A DNA stretch of 22,835 bases. It comes from Bacteroides sp. UBA7333 (lineage in GTDB: Bacteria; Bacteroidota; Bacteroidia; Bacteroidales; Bacteroidaceae). The notes beneath the pieces are model-generated. The model saw nothing but the letters and a program-made list of their open reading frames with translations, did not search any database and was not told the DNA's origin. The stretch spans positions 1-22,835 of the forward strand of contig DKPN01000054.1 in NCBI GenBank assembly GCA_002471195.1, read 5' to 3'. The translations under genes and the position numbers were made by a program. Below, one piece after another: positions 13,869-22,131 of this stretch. Within the stretch, counting starts at the first letter, position 1, and each line of letters begins with the position of its first letter.

Positions 13869-14541
13869 CTTGAATTACAACTTCTAAAAGTGGTTCCATA
13901 ATGCTGTAACCGGTATCATTGGGATGCACACCGTCTTCTGATATTTCCTTATCCATGCCATTCGCACCATTTGTCATTGCCGAAAAGAAGTCTACATAAT
14001 AACAATCGTTATCTAAGGCATACTTCATAATCCACTTATTCAATGCCGGTATTTTTTTATCTGGATGTAATCCCATTCTCCAAGGATAATCAGAAGCGGG
14101 TAATACCGAACACAATATAACTGTTATACCATTTACTTTTGCTAAGTATGCCATTGCCGAAATATTATCTTGAATCATTTCTTGGGTAACCGCACCTTTA
14201 TTTTGAGCTATATCATTTGTTCCTGCAAGAATAACTACTGCTTTGGGATGCAAGTTTATAACATCTTGACGAAAACGTAACAACATTTGAGCCGTTGTTT
14301 GGCCACTTATACCACGATTTATATAGTCACTATTACGAAAATAATCGGGATGGTGTTTTATCCATCCTTCAGTAATTGAATTTCCCATAAAAACGATTCT
14401 ATCTCCATTGTTTATTAATTGGTTTATAGAATCATTATCCATCTTAAAACGATTTAGGTTGGCCCAATCTTCTTGAGAAAATAGTGGATTGACGATAAAT
14501 ATCATCAGACATGAATATAAAATAGTAAAATGTGTTTTCAT
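13855..14541 (-). CDS. Secreted SGNH/GDSL-type hydrolase
   Basis: A 228-residue esterase-like protein with an N-terminal signal sequence (about 1-22, ending LFSQ). The SGNH blocks are complete: block I MGNSITEGW with nucleophile Ser55, block II glycine in RGISGQT (Gly77 to Gly80), block III GTND with Asn109, and block V DGVHPNDTGY with Asp203 and His206. Such enzymes deacylate lipids or remove acetyl groups from polysaccharides, including some cell-wall and dietary glycans. The export signal places it in the periplasm or outside. It starts 10 bases after the DUF1460 gene, and that pairing suggests a cell-envelope substrate. The exact substrate cannot be read from the sequence. Confidence 0.93.
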   Translation of the reverse strand: MKTHFTILYSCLMIFIVNPLFSQEDWANLNRFKMDNDSINQLINNGDRIVFMGNSITEGWIKHHPDYFRNSDYINRGISGQTTAQMLLRFRQDVINLHPKAVVILAGTNDIAQNKGAVTQEMIQDNISAMAYLAKVNGITVILCSVLPASDYPWRMGLHPDKKIPALNKWIMKYALDNDCYYVDFFSAMTNGANGMDKEISEDGVHPNDTGYSIMEPLLEVVIQDIFN

Positions 14542-14566
14542 ATTATTTCTATCAATGTGTTTTCAT
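14529..14566 (-). repeat. 13-base direct repeat at the DUF1460/SGNH junction
   Basis: ATGAAAACACATT (minus strand) occurs at 14554-14566 and again at 14529-14541. The first copy encodes the final Met-Lys-Thr-His of the DUF1460 protein and runs into its stop codon; the second is the start of the SGNH gene. The copies are 25 bases apart. Confidence 0.75.
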
Positions 14567-15328
14567 TCTTAGAACTCTAATTCCACTCCACCGACGATTA
14601 TCATTTAATAATGTCGACAAGGGAAGAGGATCAATCAATACTTTTTTATGTTTTGATGAAGCATGCAATAAACCCAACGAACCATCTTCTTTATAAATTG
14701 CAAAACCTAAATGTACTACATCCAAACCCTTAATATTGGTTGTAATTGCTATAACATCACCATCATTAATATAGCTCAGGCCATTTAATTTCATTGAGTC
14801 TTTCGGAATCCAGTGAATTATTTTATTCGTAATGGAATGCTCTATTTCTTTTATTTTATTTAAATTATCAATATTATTAAGGTGCTTGTAATATTGTGGA
14901 TTATTTGACATATAAGAAATATTTATTTTTTGGGTATTTGATGAATATAAAGAGGTTATATCTTCTATTAAATCGTATTTTACTGCATTATCTATCCACT
15001 CAGTAATATAATGTAATCGTGAGGTATAACCATTTATAATTCCATTACGATAACGCAATAGTTTAACATAGTCTACAAAGTTCATTGGGTGGTTTTGATT
15101 GCTTTCAAATAAACTTTTAGCCAAGACATATTCAACAAATGTAGTGCAATCAACATGAATAGTATCAATGATTAATTTTTCTTTATCATTAGCCTCTAAG
15201 GTATGAGCTACATAGGGTCGGCCAATATAATATTGAGCATTTTTTACTGTTCCAGAATAGTTTTGAGAATAAACATTAATACTGATTTGATATATTGAAA
15301 TAAATATTACTGCCCACTTTTTGATCAT
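14552..15328 (-). CDS. DUF1460 protein, N-acetylmuramoyl-L-alanine amidase-like
   Basis: A 258-residue exported protein (signal about 1-21, ending NVYSQ) of the DUF1460 family, which has an NlpC/P60-like cysteine-hydrolase fold and is described as N-acetylmuramoyl-L-alanine amidase-like. The segment GRPYVAHTLEAND (36-48), then VDCTTFVEYVLA (59-70) with the predicted nucleophile Cys61, are diagnostic. His206 in VVHLGFAIY and His222 in LLHASS fit the catalytic and conserved histidine positions. It would cut stem peptide from muropeptide sugar in the periplasm. It sits between an OPT peptide transporter (84 bases upstream) and an SGNH hydrolase (10 bases downstream), all in the same direction. 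Confidence 0.9.
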   Translation of the reverse strand: MIKKWAVIFISIYQISINVYSQNYSGTVKNAQYYIGRPYVAHTLEANDKEKLIIDTIHVDCTTFVEYVLAKSLFESNQNHPMNFVDYVKLLRYRNGIINGYTSRLHYITEWIDNAVKYDLIEDITSLYSSNTQKINISYMSNNPQYYKHLNNIDNLNKIKEIEHSITNKIIHWIPKDSMKLNGLSYINDGDVIAITTNIKGLDVVHLGFAIYKEDGSLGLLHASSKHKKVLIDPLPLSTLLNDNRRWSGIRVLRMKTH

Positions 15329-15349
15329 ATCAAGAATTTAAATGATTGC

Positions 15350-15389
15350 AGCTGTTGATACACAATGAAACTTATGAATACCAACAGCT
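15350..15389. other. Inverted repeat between OPT and DUF1460 genes
   Basis: AGCTGTTG (15350-15357) and CAACAGCT (15382-15389) form an 8-base stem, extendable past one mismatch, around a 24-base loop. No T-run follows on the minus strand, so it is not a standard terminator. It could be an RNA-processing hairpin or an operator in the 84-base spacer. Confidence 0.35.
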
Positions 15390-15412
15390 TATTATTAATT
15401 TATTAATAAATC

Positions 15413-17407
15413 CTATTTACCAACGTTCAACGATGCTTTGATAAAATAGATAATTAATAATACATATGCTCCTAATGCTACTATTTCAGACCATGCATTG
15501 TTTAACCACATTTGATTTAGTAAATCAACACCACCAAAGCGCAATGCAGCACTTACTACTCCCATTAATGCACCACCTGCAATAAATCCTGAAGCCAATA
15601 ATGTTCCTTTTTCACCTCTTTCATTGTTTAAGGCTGTATCTTTACTTCGAGTAGTGACATACCAATTAATGGCTCCCCCAACTAATAATGGGATATTTAA
15701 CTCCAAGGGTATGAACATGCCTAATGCAAATGCCAATGCTGGAATTTTAAAAAATGTAAGTAGGATGGCTAACAATGCACCAATACCATATAACAGCCAT
15801 GGCGCCCCCACACCATTCATAAGAGGTTCGATAACGGCCGCCATTGCATTGGCTTGTGGTGCTGCTAAATCTCCACTTGTAAAACCATAAGTTTTATTCA
15901 GAATGATCATTACTCCACCTACTGTAGCTGCCGAAACAATAGTACCTAAAAACTTCCAAGTTTCCTGTTTAGCCGGTGTACTACCTAGCCAATAACCTAT
16001 TTTTAAGTCTGTTATAAATCCTCCAGCCATAGATAATGCTGTACATACTACACCACCCATTATTAATGCCGCAACCATTCCCGAGGGTCCTCTCAATCCA
16101 ACAGCTACCATCACAACCGATGCTAAGATTAACGTCATCAATGTCATGCCAGAAACAGGATTGGTTCCTACAATCGCTATAGCATTTGCAGCCACTGTAG
16201 TAAATAAAAAAGCAATAATAGCAACCAAAACAATCGCAACTACAGTATGAAGTATATTACCGTTCATAACGCCAAAAAAGAAAAATAGAGTAATCAATAT
16301 TAAAGTAATGATTGAGCCAATAACAATAAACTTCATTGATAAATCACGTTGTGTGCGGATTATAGCTTTATCAACATTTTCTTTGTTTCCACCCATTTCT
16401 TTGGCTGCCAACGAAACGGCACTTTTAATAATAGACCATGATTTAATAATGCCAATAATACCAGCCATGGCAATACCACCAATACCAATGCTTTTTGCAT
16501 AATATTTAAATATTTCTTCTGGTGACATCATTCCTAATGCAGTAGTGATCTCTGGATTCCATTCATTCAAAATACTATCTCCCCAGAAAAGTGCCATGCC
16601 TGGAACTATAATCCACCATACAGCTAAAGAACCGGCACAAATGATAGCGGCATATTTTAATCCAACAATATAACCTAAGCCCAATACAGCAGCTCCAGTA
16701 TTCACTTTAAAAACCAATTTAGCTTTATCGGCCAACATTTCACCACCATATATTACTCGGGTAGTAAAGTTTTCATTCCACCAACCAAATGTAGCCACAA
16801 TGAAATCATATAAACCACCTATTAACCCTGCTATCAAAAGAGGTTTTGCTTGATTTCCTTCTTTTTCTCCAGAAATTAAAACTTGAGTAGTTGCTGTGGC
16901 TTCAGGAAATGGATATTGACCGTGCATATCGCTCACAAAATATTTGCGAAAAGGTATTAGTAATAAAATACCTAATATTCCCCCTAATAAAGAGCTGATA
17001 AATACTTGCATAAAAGTTACTGTCATTTCAGGATATTTATCCTGTAAAATATATAACGCAGGTAATGTAAATATAGCACCTGCTACAATTACTCCCGAAC
17101 ATGCTCCAATTGATTGTATGATGACATTTTCGCCTAATGCGTATTTACGTTTAGTTGCACCCGAAACACCTGCTGCAATAATCGCAATCGGTATTGCAGC
17201 TTCAAAAACTTGACCAACCTTAAGCCCCAGATAAGCTGCTGCTGCAGAGAATAGAATAGCCATAGCTATACCCCATGATACTGACCATAGGTTAACTTCA
17301 GGGTAGTTTTTGTTGGGCATCATTAGAGGATTATAAACTTCTCCAGACTTTAATACTCTAAATGCATTTTCGGGGAGACCAGTAAATTTGTCTTCTTGTT
17401 GTTTCAT
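15413..17407 (-). CDS. OPT family oligopeptide transporter
   Basis: A 664-residue inner-membrane protein with many hydrophobic segments (roughly 14-16) and the OPT-family arrangement: an N-terminal cytoplasmic stretch with YNPLMMPNKNYPEVN (25-39), a first membrane segment with SAAAAYLGLKVGQVFEAAIPIA, a PFPEATATTQVLISGE motif, and a late NPVSGMTLMTL segment. Bacterial OPT proteins are proton-coupled importers of short peptides; some eukaryotic relatives move metal chelates. Length fits the family. It is the first gene of the run OPT-DUF1460-SGNH, suggesting uptake of peptides released from peptidoglycan or protein, though that link is inference. No strong promoter box is evident in the 60 bases upstream. 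Confidence 0.95.
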   Translation of the reverse strand: MKQQEDKFTGLPENAFRVLKSGEVYNPLMMPNKNYPEVNLWSVSWGIAMAILFSAAAAYLGLKVGQVFEAAIPIAIIAAGVSGATKRKYALGENVIIQSIGACSGVIVAGAIFTLPALYILQDKYPEMTVTFMQVFISSLLGGILGILLLIPFRKYFVSDMHGQYPFPEATATTQVLISGEKEGNQAKPLLIAGLIGGLYDFIVATFGWWNENFTTRVIYGGEMLADKAKLVFKVNTGAAVLGLGYIVGLKYAAIICAGSLAVWWIIVPGMALFWGDSILNEWNPEITTALGMMSPEEIFKYYAKSIGIGGIAMAGIIGIIKSWSIIKSAVSLAAKEMGGNKENVDKAIIRTQRDLSMKFIVIGSIITLILITLFFFFGVMNGNILHTVVAIVLVAIIAFLFTTVAANAIAIVGTNPVSGMTLMTLILASVVMVAVGLRGPSGMVAALIMGGVVCTALSMAGGFITDLKIGYWLGSTPAKQETWKFLGTIVSAATVGGVMIILNKTYGFTSGDLAAPQANAMAAVIEPLMNGVGAPWLLYGIGALLAILLTFFKIPALAFALGMFIPLELNIPLLVGGAINWYVTTRSKDTALNNERGEKGTLLASGFIAGGALMGVVSAALRFGGVDLLNQMWLNNAWSEIVALGAYVLLIIYFIKASLNVGK

Positions 17408-17469
17408 ATAATTAAATTAAAATGTGTATTATGTGTTCTTCTTTATTTTAAAATCCAAAGAAAATAAAA

Positions 17470-17500
17470 AAAAAGGAGAATTTTTAAAATTCTCCTTTTT
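17470..17500 (-). terminator. Terminator of the DUF1573 gene
   Basis: Arms AAAAAGGAGAA (17470-17480) and TTCTCCTTTTT (17490-17500) pair perfectly and can be extended inwards with TTTT/AAAA. On the minus strand a run of nine T follows. It lies 24 bases past the DUF1573 stop and separates that gene from the OPT gene. The plus-strand side is also T-rich. Confidence 0.8.
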
Positions 17501-17524
17501 AATATAGTTCATTGTATGTTAATG

Positions 17525-17914
17525 CTATTCTTTAGCAGTCATATTACCTTCAATGTATAAACGCATCATTTCTGTTTTAGCATTCGAACGGATAGTGATT
17601 GACTTTTTAAATTGACCAGGATATTTTCCTGTACCATTATAAGTAACTTTTAATGTCCCAGTTTGTCCTGGCAAAATAGGCTCTTTTGTATATTCAGGTA
17701 CAGTGCATCCACAAGATGCTACTGCTTGATGAATGACGAGTGGAGCATCACCTATATTAGTAAATGTAAAAACACCACTCACAACAGGATCTGATTCAGA
17801 GAAAGTTCCTAAATCATATGTTGTTTTATCAAATTTGATATCGGCTTTCCCTTGTGCATAGGTAAAGCACATTGCATTCATCAAAATGATAACAAATAGA
17901 AATAGCTTTTTCAT
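17525..17914 (-). CDS. DUF1573 domain protein, exported
   Basis: A 129-residue protein with a clear signal peptide (MKKLFLFVIILMNAMCFTYA, cleaved near residue 20-21) followed by one DUF1573 domain, an immunoglobulin-like ASH/HYDIN-type fold. The hallmark is FTFTNIGDAPLVI (49-61) followed by SCGCTVPEY (67-75, Cys68 and Cys70), then PGQTGTLKVTYN and the final strand MRLYIEGN. Such proteins are very common in Bacteroidetes and their role is unknown; the Cys pair could form a disulfide or contact a partner. It is monocistronic, with its own -7 box and strong terminator. Confidence 0.92.
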   Translation of the reverse strand: MKKLFLFVIILMNAMCFTYAQGKADIKFDKTTYDLGTFSESDPVVSGVFTFTNIGDAPLVIHQAVASCGCTVPEYTKEPILPGQTGTLKVTYNGTGKYPGQFKKSITIRSNAKTEMMRLYIEGNMTAKE

Positions 17915-17948
17915 ATTTTATTAATTTTAGTTAGTACTTTAATGTGGG

Positions 17949-17956
17949 CAAATTTA
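17949..17956 (-). promoter_or_regulatory. -7 box of the DUF1573 gene
   Basis: The minus strand reads TAAATTTG, a full TAnnTTTG match, 35 bases before the ATG at 17914. No TTG is present at the -33 distance. Confidence 0.45.
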
Positions 17957-18044
17957 TAGGATTTATTTTTAAAATGACTATTTCTTAAAATAAAAAACTA
18001 TTAAAATCATTTTTATTGAAAAAGTCGTGTAGCGATTGATATAA

Positions 18045-18086
18045 AATTTAATATAAATACAATGAAAAAGGTTTTTATATTAAATT
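18045..18086 (-). terminator. AT-only inverted repeat at the end of engB
   Basis: AATTTAATATAAA (18045-18057) and TTTATATTAAATT (18074-18086) are perfect 13-base complements around a 16-base loop. The right arm covers the engB stop codon. All pairs are A-T, so the stem is weak; it may still act as the engB terminator. Confidence 0.4.
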
Positions 18087-18691
18087 ATACTTGAGTTTAA
18101 GGTGGTATTTATATTATAAATATAATCTAATATCTCGTTTTTACCCATTCTACTTTCAGATGAAGTTATAAAATAAGGAGGTAGCTCTTCCCAATATTTT
18201 TTTAAATTTCGGAGATAGTTGTTTATATTATTTTTTGTTTTACCACCTTTTAATTTATCTGCTTTTGTAAAGACAATAGAAAATGGTATATTATTTTCAC
18301 CTAGCCACTCCATAAATTCAATATCTATTTTTTGAGGTTCAAGTCTACTATCAATTAAAACAAAAAGATTAGTCATCTGTTCCCTCTCTAAAATATAATC
18401 TTCAATGACTTTACGAATTTGATCTTGGCCTTTATGTCCGCGCTTTGCATAACCATAACCGGGTAAATCAACTATATACCAATTTTTATTTATTAAAAAA
18501 TGATTTATAAGGATTGTTTTTCCAGGCGTTGAAGAAGTCATAGCCAATTTATTTCGACCTGTCAACATGTTTATCAAACTAGATTTTCCAACATTGGAAC
18601 GCCCAATAAATGCATACTCAGGAAATTGTCCTTGGGGACATTTCTTTACATCGGTATTGCTAATAATAAATTCTGCACTATTTATATCCAT
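18080..18691 (-). CDS. yihA: Ribosome biogenesis GTPase EngB (YihA/YsxC)
   Basis: A 203-residue single-domain GTPase needed for assembly of the large ribosomal subunit. All nucleotide motifs are present: G1 GRSNVGKSS (30-38), a G2 threonine within STPGKTI (54-60), G3 DLPGYG (75-80), G4 TKAD (142-145) and G5 SSES (177-180). The start at 18691 gives the normal N-terminal strand AEFIISNTDVKKCP. It is cytoplasmic and not fused to anything. It is divergent from recR across 155 bases, with its own -7 box about 70 bases upstream. Confidence 0.96.
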   Translation of the reverse strand: MDINSAEFIISNTDVKKCPQGQFPEYAFIGRSNVGKSSLINMLTGRNKLAMTSSTPGKTILINHFLINKNWYIVDLPGYGYAKRGHKGQDQIRKVIEDYILEREQMTNLFVLIDSRLEPQKIDIEFMEWLGENNIPFSIVFTKADKLKGGKTKNNINNYLRNLKKYWEELPPYFITSSESRMGKNEILDYIYNINTTLNSSII

Positions 18692-18760
18692 GGTAATTCA
18701 TTAAGTTATTAATCAATCTCTCTATTATTTTAAGAATTTATTATCGAAAGATTGTATATG

Positions 18761-18768
18761 CAAAGTTA
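18761..18768 (-). promoter_or_regulatory. -7 box of engB
   Basis: The minus strand reads TAACTTTG, a full TAnnTTTG match, about 70 bases before the engB ATG. No clear TTG -33 element. Only 42 bases separate it from the oppositely oriented recR box, so the two polymerase footprints would overlap. Confidence 0.45.
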
Positions 18769-18810
18769 CGATTTATTTTGTAATAGACGTCTTATCTATG
18801 AATAAGTGAG

Positions 18811-18818
18811 TATATTTG
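18811..18818 (+). promoter_or_regulatory. -7 box of the recR operon
   Basis: TATATTTG, a full TAnnTTTG match, 28 bases before the recR ATG. It is followed by GCAATAT, and the PBP1A promoter at 6178 has the identical extended sequence. No TTG is present at the -33 distance. Confidence 0.5.
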
Positions 18819-18846
18819 CAATATTAAAGAGGAATATTAGCTATAT

Positions 18847-19464
18847 ATGAACCAACAATATCCATCAAAATTACTTGAAAGAGCTATTAATGAATTTACT
18901 AAACTACCAGGTGTTGGACGTAAAACGGCCTTACGCTTTGTTTTACATCTGTTAAGACAAGATATAGATAGTGTAGAGTCTTTTGGAAATTCATTAATAC
19001 AACTAAAAAATGATATAAAATATTGTCAAATCTGTCATAATATATCTGATACAGATGTGTGTCAAATCTGTTCAAATCCTAACAGAGATTCATCAATAGT
19101 CTGTGTAGTAGAGAACATTCGAGATGTTATGATAATTGAATCTACTCAACAATTTCGTGGGTTATATCATGTTTTAGGAGGAGTCATTTCACCCATGGAC
19201 GGGATTGGCCCTAACAATATAAAGATTAATAGTTTAATTGAAAGAGTAAATAACAATGAAATTAAAGAGGTTATTTTAGCTCTCAGCACTACAATGGAAG
19301 GAGATACTACTAACTTTTTTATATATAGAAAACTTGAATCTGCAAATATTAAGATTAGCACACTTTCAAGGGGAGTATCTATAGGTGACGAGTTAGAATA
19401 TACTGATGAAATTACGCTTGGAAGAAGTATAGTAAATAGAACACAATTTAATGGTCAAATTTAA
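18847..19464 (+). CDS. recR: Recombination mediator protein RecR
   Basis: A 205-residue cytoplasmic DNA-repair protein that works with RecO (and RecF) to load RecA at single-strand gaps. The N-terminal helix-hairpin-helix is LPGVGRKTALRF (20-31). The C4 zinc finger is intact at Cys60, Cys63, Cys72 and Cys75. A Toprim domain follows from about residue 84 (VCVVENIRDVMIIE), with FRGLYHVLGGVISPMDGIGP (103-122) characteristic of RecR. The C-terminal segment LSRGVSIGDELEYTDEITLGRSI is also typical. It is first in a five-gene run with gaps of 3-13 bases. Confidence 0.97.
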   Translation: MNQQYPSKLLERAINEFTKLPGVGRKTALRFVLHLLRQDIDSVESFGNSLIQLKNDIKYCQICHNISDTDVCQICSNPNRDSSIVCVVENIRDVMIIESTQQFRGLYHVLGGVISPMDGIGPNNIKINSLIERVNNNEIKEVILALSTTMEGDTTNFFIYRKLESANIKISTLSRGVSIGDELEYTDEITLGRSIVNRTQFNGQI

Positions 19465-19473
19465 ATTATTAAA

Positions 19474-19923
19474 ATGGAAAAGAAAATAAAAAACACGATT
19501 AATATTATTATAATTGGATTTGTATGCTTCTGGAGTATCTCACTGTTTACATTTATTTTAGGCGAATGCAATGTGTTACCTATAGGACTATTTGCGGATA
19601 ATTTTAAAAATACCTATATATTTAATACAATAACTATTCTTGTTGCAGTTATATTTATACCTACATCATTAAAACTATATAAAACGATATTACAACATCA
19701 GATTGCCAAACTCACTATATTATTAGCATTAAAACGATATTTGATATTAAATTATATTAGATTATTAATGCTGTTGATAGTTAGCTTATTAGGATTATTT
19801 GATTATTACTTGACATTGAGTAATACTGGTATATTGTGTACTTTAATGGGTATATGTGCCTCTTTTTTTTGTATTCCAAGTATTGAAAGAATTAGAAAGG
19901 AGATGCATATTGATGAATATTAA
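19474..19923 (+). CDS. Small integral membrane protein of unknown function
   Basis: A 149-residue protein with four likely membrane segments at about 9-29, 49-66, 92-111 and 117-134, and short charged loops (KLYKTILQHQIAKL between the second and third, ERIRKEMHIDEY at the C-terminus). No catalytic motif is visible and I do not recognise the family. It starts 9 bases after recR and ends 13 bases before the radical SAM gene, so it belongs to that operon. The position suggests a membrane-linked role with the downstream radical SAM enzyme and glycosyltransferase, but this is inference only. Confidence 0.8.
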   Translation: MEKKIKNTINIIIIGFVCFWSISLFTFILGECNVLPIGLFADNFKNTYIFNTITILVAVIFIPTSLKLYKTILQHQIAKLTILLALKRYLILNYIRLLMLLIVSLLGLFDYYLTLSNTGILCTLMGICASFFCIPSIERIRKEMHIDEY

Positions 19924-19936
19924 AAAATAAATAAAT

Positions 19937-21376
19937 ATGAAGTTAACTTTTCTAATACCTCCTGCATTTGATAATAAGAAACCTGCGGAAAGAACAGCTG
20001 GTTGCACCCGAGTCGTATACTTGGCTCCCAATATATATGAATTGACCGTATATGCTTTGCTTAAAAATAATGGTTTTGATAATATTAATTACACAGATTT
20101 TATCTATGAAAATAGATCTGTAAATGAATTTAAGGAGTTTATAAAAACAGATCAAAGTGATATCTATTACATATGGACGGTCAATCTTTCTATGGAAAAT
20201 GACATAATCGCTTCTCAACTTATTCATAGAGTTAATCCTAAAGCATATGTCGTTTTTATGGGTCCAGGTGCAACCTACTTTATAAGTAAATATTTAGAAA
20301 ACGCTCATAATATTATAGTTAGAGGAGAGCCTGAATTAACTGTACTCGAGTTAACGCGAGCCATAGCATCTCGAATTGAATGGAAAGATATAAAAGGCAT
20401 TTCATATAAAATAAACGATACAATAGTAAATAATCCAACTAGAGAGTTAATCAAGAATTTAGATACTCTAGCATTTCCAGCTCGTGATGTTATCAAAGAT
20501 CGGGAATATCATAATCCCAAATTAAAAATAGGCCCGTATACAACAGCAGTTACATCGAGAAATTGCCCTTTTAAATGTATATATTGCGTTCCAAGTTCAC
20601 TTACTTTTGCAAGAGAAATTGAAAATGTAAAAGAACATGGTAAAAAACCATTAATTTCATTTAGATCGATAGAAAGTATTGATAAAGAAATGAAAGAAAT
20701 TAAAGAACAAGGATATAAGGCTGTCGGATTTATGGATGATAATTTTATATGGAATGAAGACCGGACGAGAGAAATATGCAATATTATGAAAAAATATAAC
20801 CTTGTTTGGGGATGTCAAGCTAGAGTTGATGCAATTACAGATAATATTGCAAAAGTCCTAGGAGAATCTGGCTGTTTGTACGTTGATTTAGGTGTCGAAT
20901 CATTCAATGATGACATATTAAAATACATTAAAAAAGGTATTACTTCGCAACAAATTTATACTGCTATCCTTCTTTTAAAAAAATATAAAGTACCAATAAA
21001 ATTAAATGTTTTAATTGGTAGTAGTCCTTTGGAAACACGAAATACATTGAAACATACTTTGCGTGAAATAAAAGCATTAAAGATAGATCAGGTTATGTTT
21101 AATATTGTATCACCATTTCCTGGTACAGAGTTTTATAAATTAGCAAAAGAAAATGGATGGTTAGCTAATGAAAAATATATTCCCACAGATGTACAAAGAG
21201 AATCTATATTAAATCTGCCACATCTTACTGCAAAAGAAATGGAGAAGATATTATTCTATAACAACATTAGTTATTTTCTTTCACCTCACTTTATATTTAC
21301 GCAAATGAAACGTTTTTCTAGTTGGAGTGAATTTAAATATGCGCTAAAGGCATTAAAAATAAAACTTTTTGGTTGA
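19937..21376 (+). CDS. B12-binding-type radical SAM protein
   Basis: A 479-residue protein with an N-terminal Rossmann-like domain of the B12-binding type (about 1-145; FLIPPAF, YLAPNIYELTVYALLKNNGF, VVFMGPGATYF, VRGEPELTVLEL) and a radical SAM core. The 4Fe-4S triad C-x3-C-x2-C is at Cys210, Cys214 and Cys217, followed by FMDDNF (265-270), GCQARVDAI and a DLGVES strand (317-322). The histidine-containing DxHxxG cobalamin motif is absent, as in many class B radical SAM enzymes that bind cobalamin base-off or His-off. Such enzymes methylate unactivated carbons or remodel lipids and natural products. The reaction here cannot be predicted. It sits 13 bases after the membrane protein and 5 bases before the glycosyltransferase. 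Confidence 0.9.
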   Translation: MKLTFLIPPAFDNKKPAERTAGCTRVVYLAPNIYELTVYALLKNNGFDNINYTDFIYENRSVNEFKEFIKTDQSDIYYIWTVNLSMENDIIASQLIHRVNPKAYVVFMGPGATYFISKYLENAHNIIVRGEPELTVLELTRAIASRIEWKDIKGISYKINDTIVNNPTRELIKNLDTLAFPARDVIKDREYHNPKLKIGPYTTAVTSRNCPFKCIYCVPSSLTFAREIENVKEHGKKPLISFRSIESIDKEMKEIKEQGYKAVGFMDDNFIWNEDRTREICNIMKKYNLVWGCQARVDAITDNIAKVLGESGCLYVDLGVESFNDDILKYIKKGITSQQIYTAILLLKKYKVPIKLNVLIGSSPLETRNTLKHTLREIKALKIDQVMFNIVSPFPGTEFYKLAKENGWLANEKYIPTDVQRESILNLPHLTAKEMEKILFYNNISYFLSPHFIFTQMKRFSSWSEFKYALKALKIKLFG

Positions 21377-21381
21377 TTATT

Positions 21382-22128
21382 ATGAAACTATCCATCATCA
21401 TAATTACATGGAATCAGATAAGCTACTTAAAAGAATGTCTGGTTTCGCTAGAGAAGTTATTTGATTGTATTGAAGTTGAAATTATTTTAGTCGACAATGG
21501 CTCATCTGATGGTAGTATAGAGTTTGTTAATTCTGTATACCCAAATATTCGATTAATTGTTAATAATAGAAATAAAGGTGTTGCATTTGCAAGAAATAGA
21601 GGAATAGAAATATCTAAAGGAGAATTCATTTTAATATTAGATAATGATACTGTCGTAAATAGTCAAGCAATAGTAGGAATGTTAGATTATATACAATCGC
21701 ATCATGATGTTGGATTATGCTCATGTCAACTTATCGATCATCTTGGAAATATTCAAGAAAGTTGGAAAGAATTTCCAGGTTTCGGGCTTAAATTGAAGAA
21801 CTTTTTCAATATCGAAACGAAAAGTAATCATAAGTCATACCCTAATAGTCCATTTGAACCCTTCTATGTAATAGGAGCATGCCAGATGATTAGAAGAAAT
21901 GTTTTAGAAAGCGTCGGTTTATTAGATGAAAATATATTTTATGGTCCGGAAGACGCTGATTTATGTATGAGAATTCGAAATAGCGGCTGGAAAATAGTTT
22001 ATCTTCCACAATATAATATTATACATCATTGGAGAAGAATTACAAATTCAAGAAAGTTATCTTTGATAGCATGGAAACACATTTGTGGATTATGTTATTT
22101 CTATTTTAAACATAAAAGAATTTATTAA
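21382..22128 (+). CDS. Family 2 glycosyltransferase
   Basis: I choose the ATG at 21382 (248 residues), which opens directly with the GT-A first strand KLSIIIITWNQISYLKECL; a TTG at 21373 would add only three residues and overlap the upstream stop. GT2 features: nucleotide-binding Asp38 in LVDNGSSDGS, NKGVAFARNRGI, the metal-binding DND triplet (87-89) in ILDNDTVV, and the acceptor-side GPEDADLCMRIRNSGWKIVYLP with the catalytic-base region ED. This resembles inverting rhamnosyl- and other sugar transferases of cell-surface glycan synthesis. No C-terminal membrane segments, so it works at the cytoplasmic face. Donor and acceptor unknown. It follows the radical SAM gene by 5 bases. Confidence 0.92.
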   Translation: MKLSIIIITWNQISYLKECLVSLEKLFDCIEVEIILVDNGSSDGSIEFVNSVYPNIRLIVNNRNKGVAFARNRGIEISKGEFILILDNDTVVNSQAIVGMLDYIQSHHDVGLCSCQLIDHLGNIQESWKEFPGFGLKLKNFFNIETKSNHKSYPNSPFEPFYVIGACQMIRRNVLESVGLLDENIFYGPEDADLCMRIRNSGWKIVYLPQYNIIHHWRRITNSRKLSLIAWKHICGLCYFYFKHKRIY

Positions 22129-22131
22129 GCT

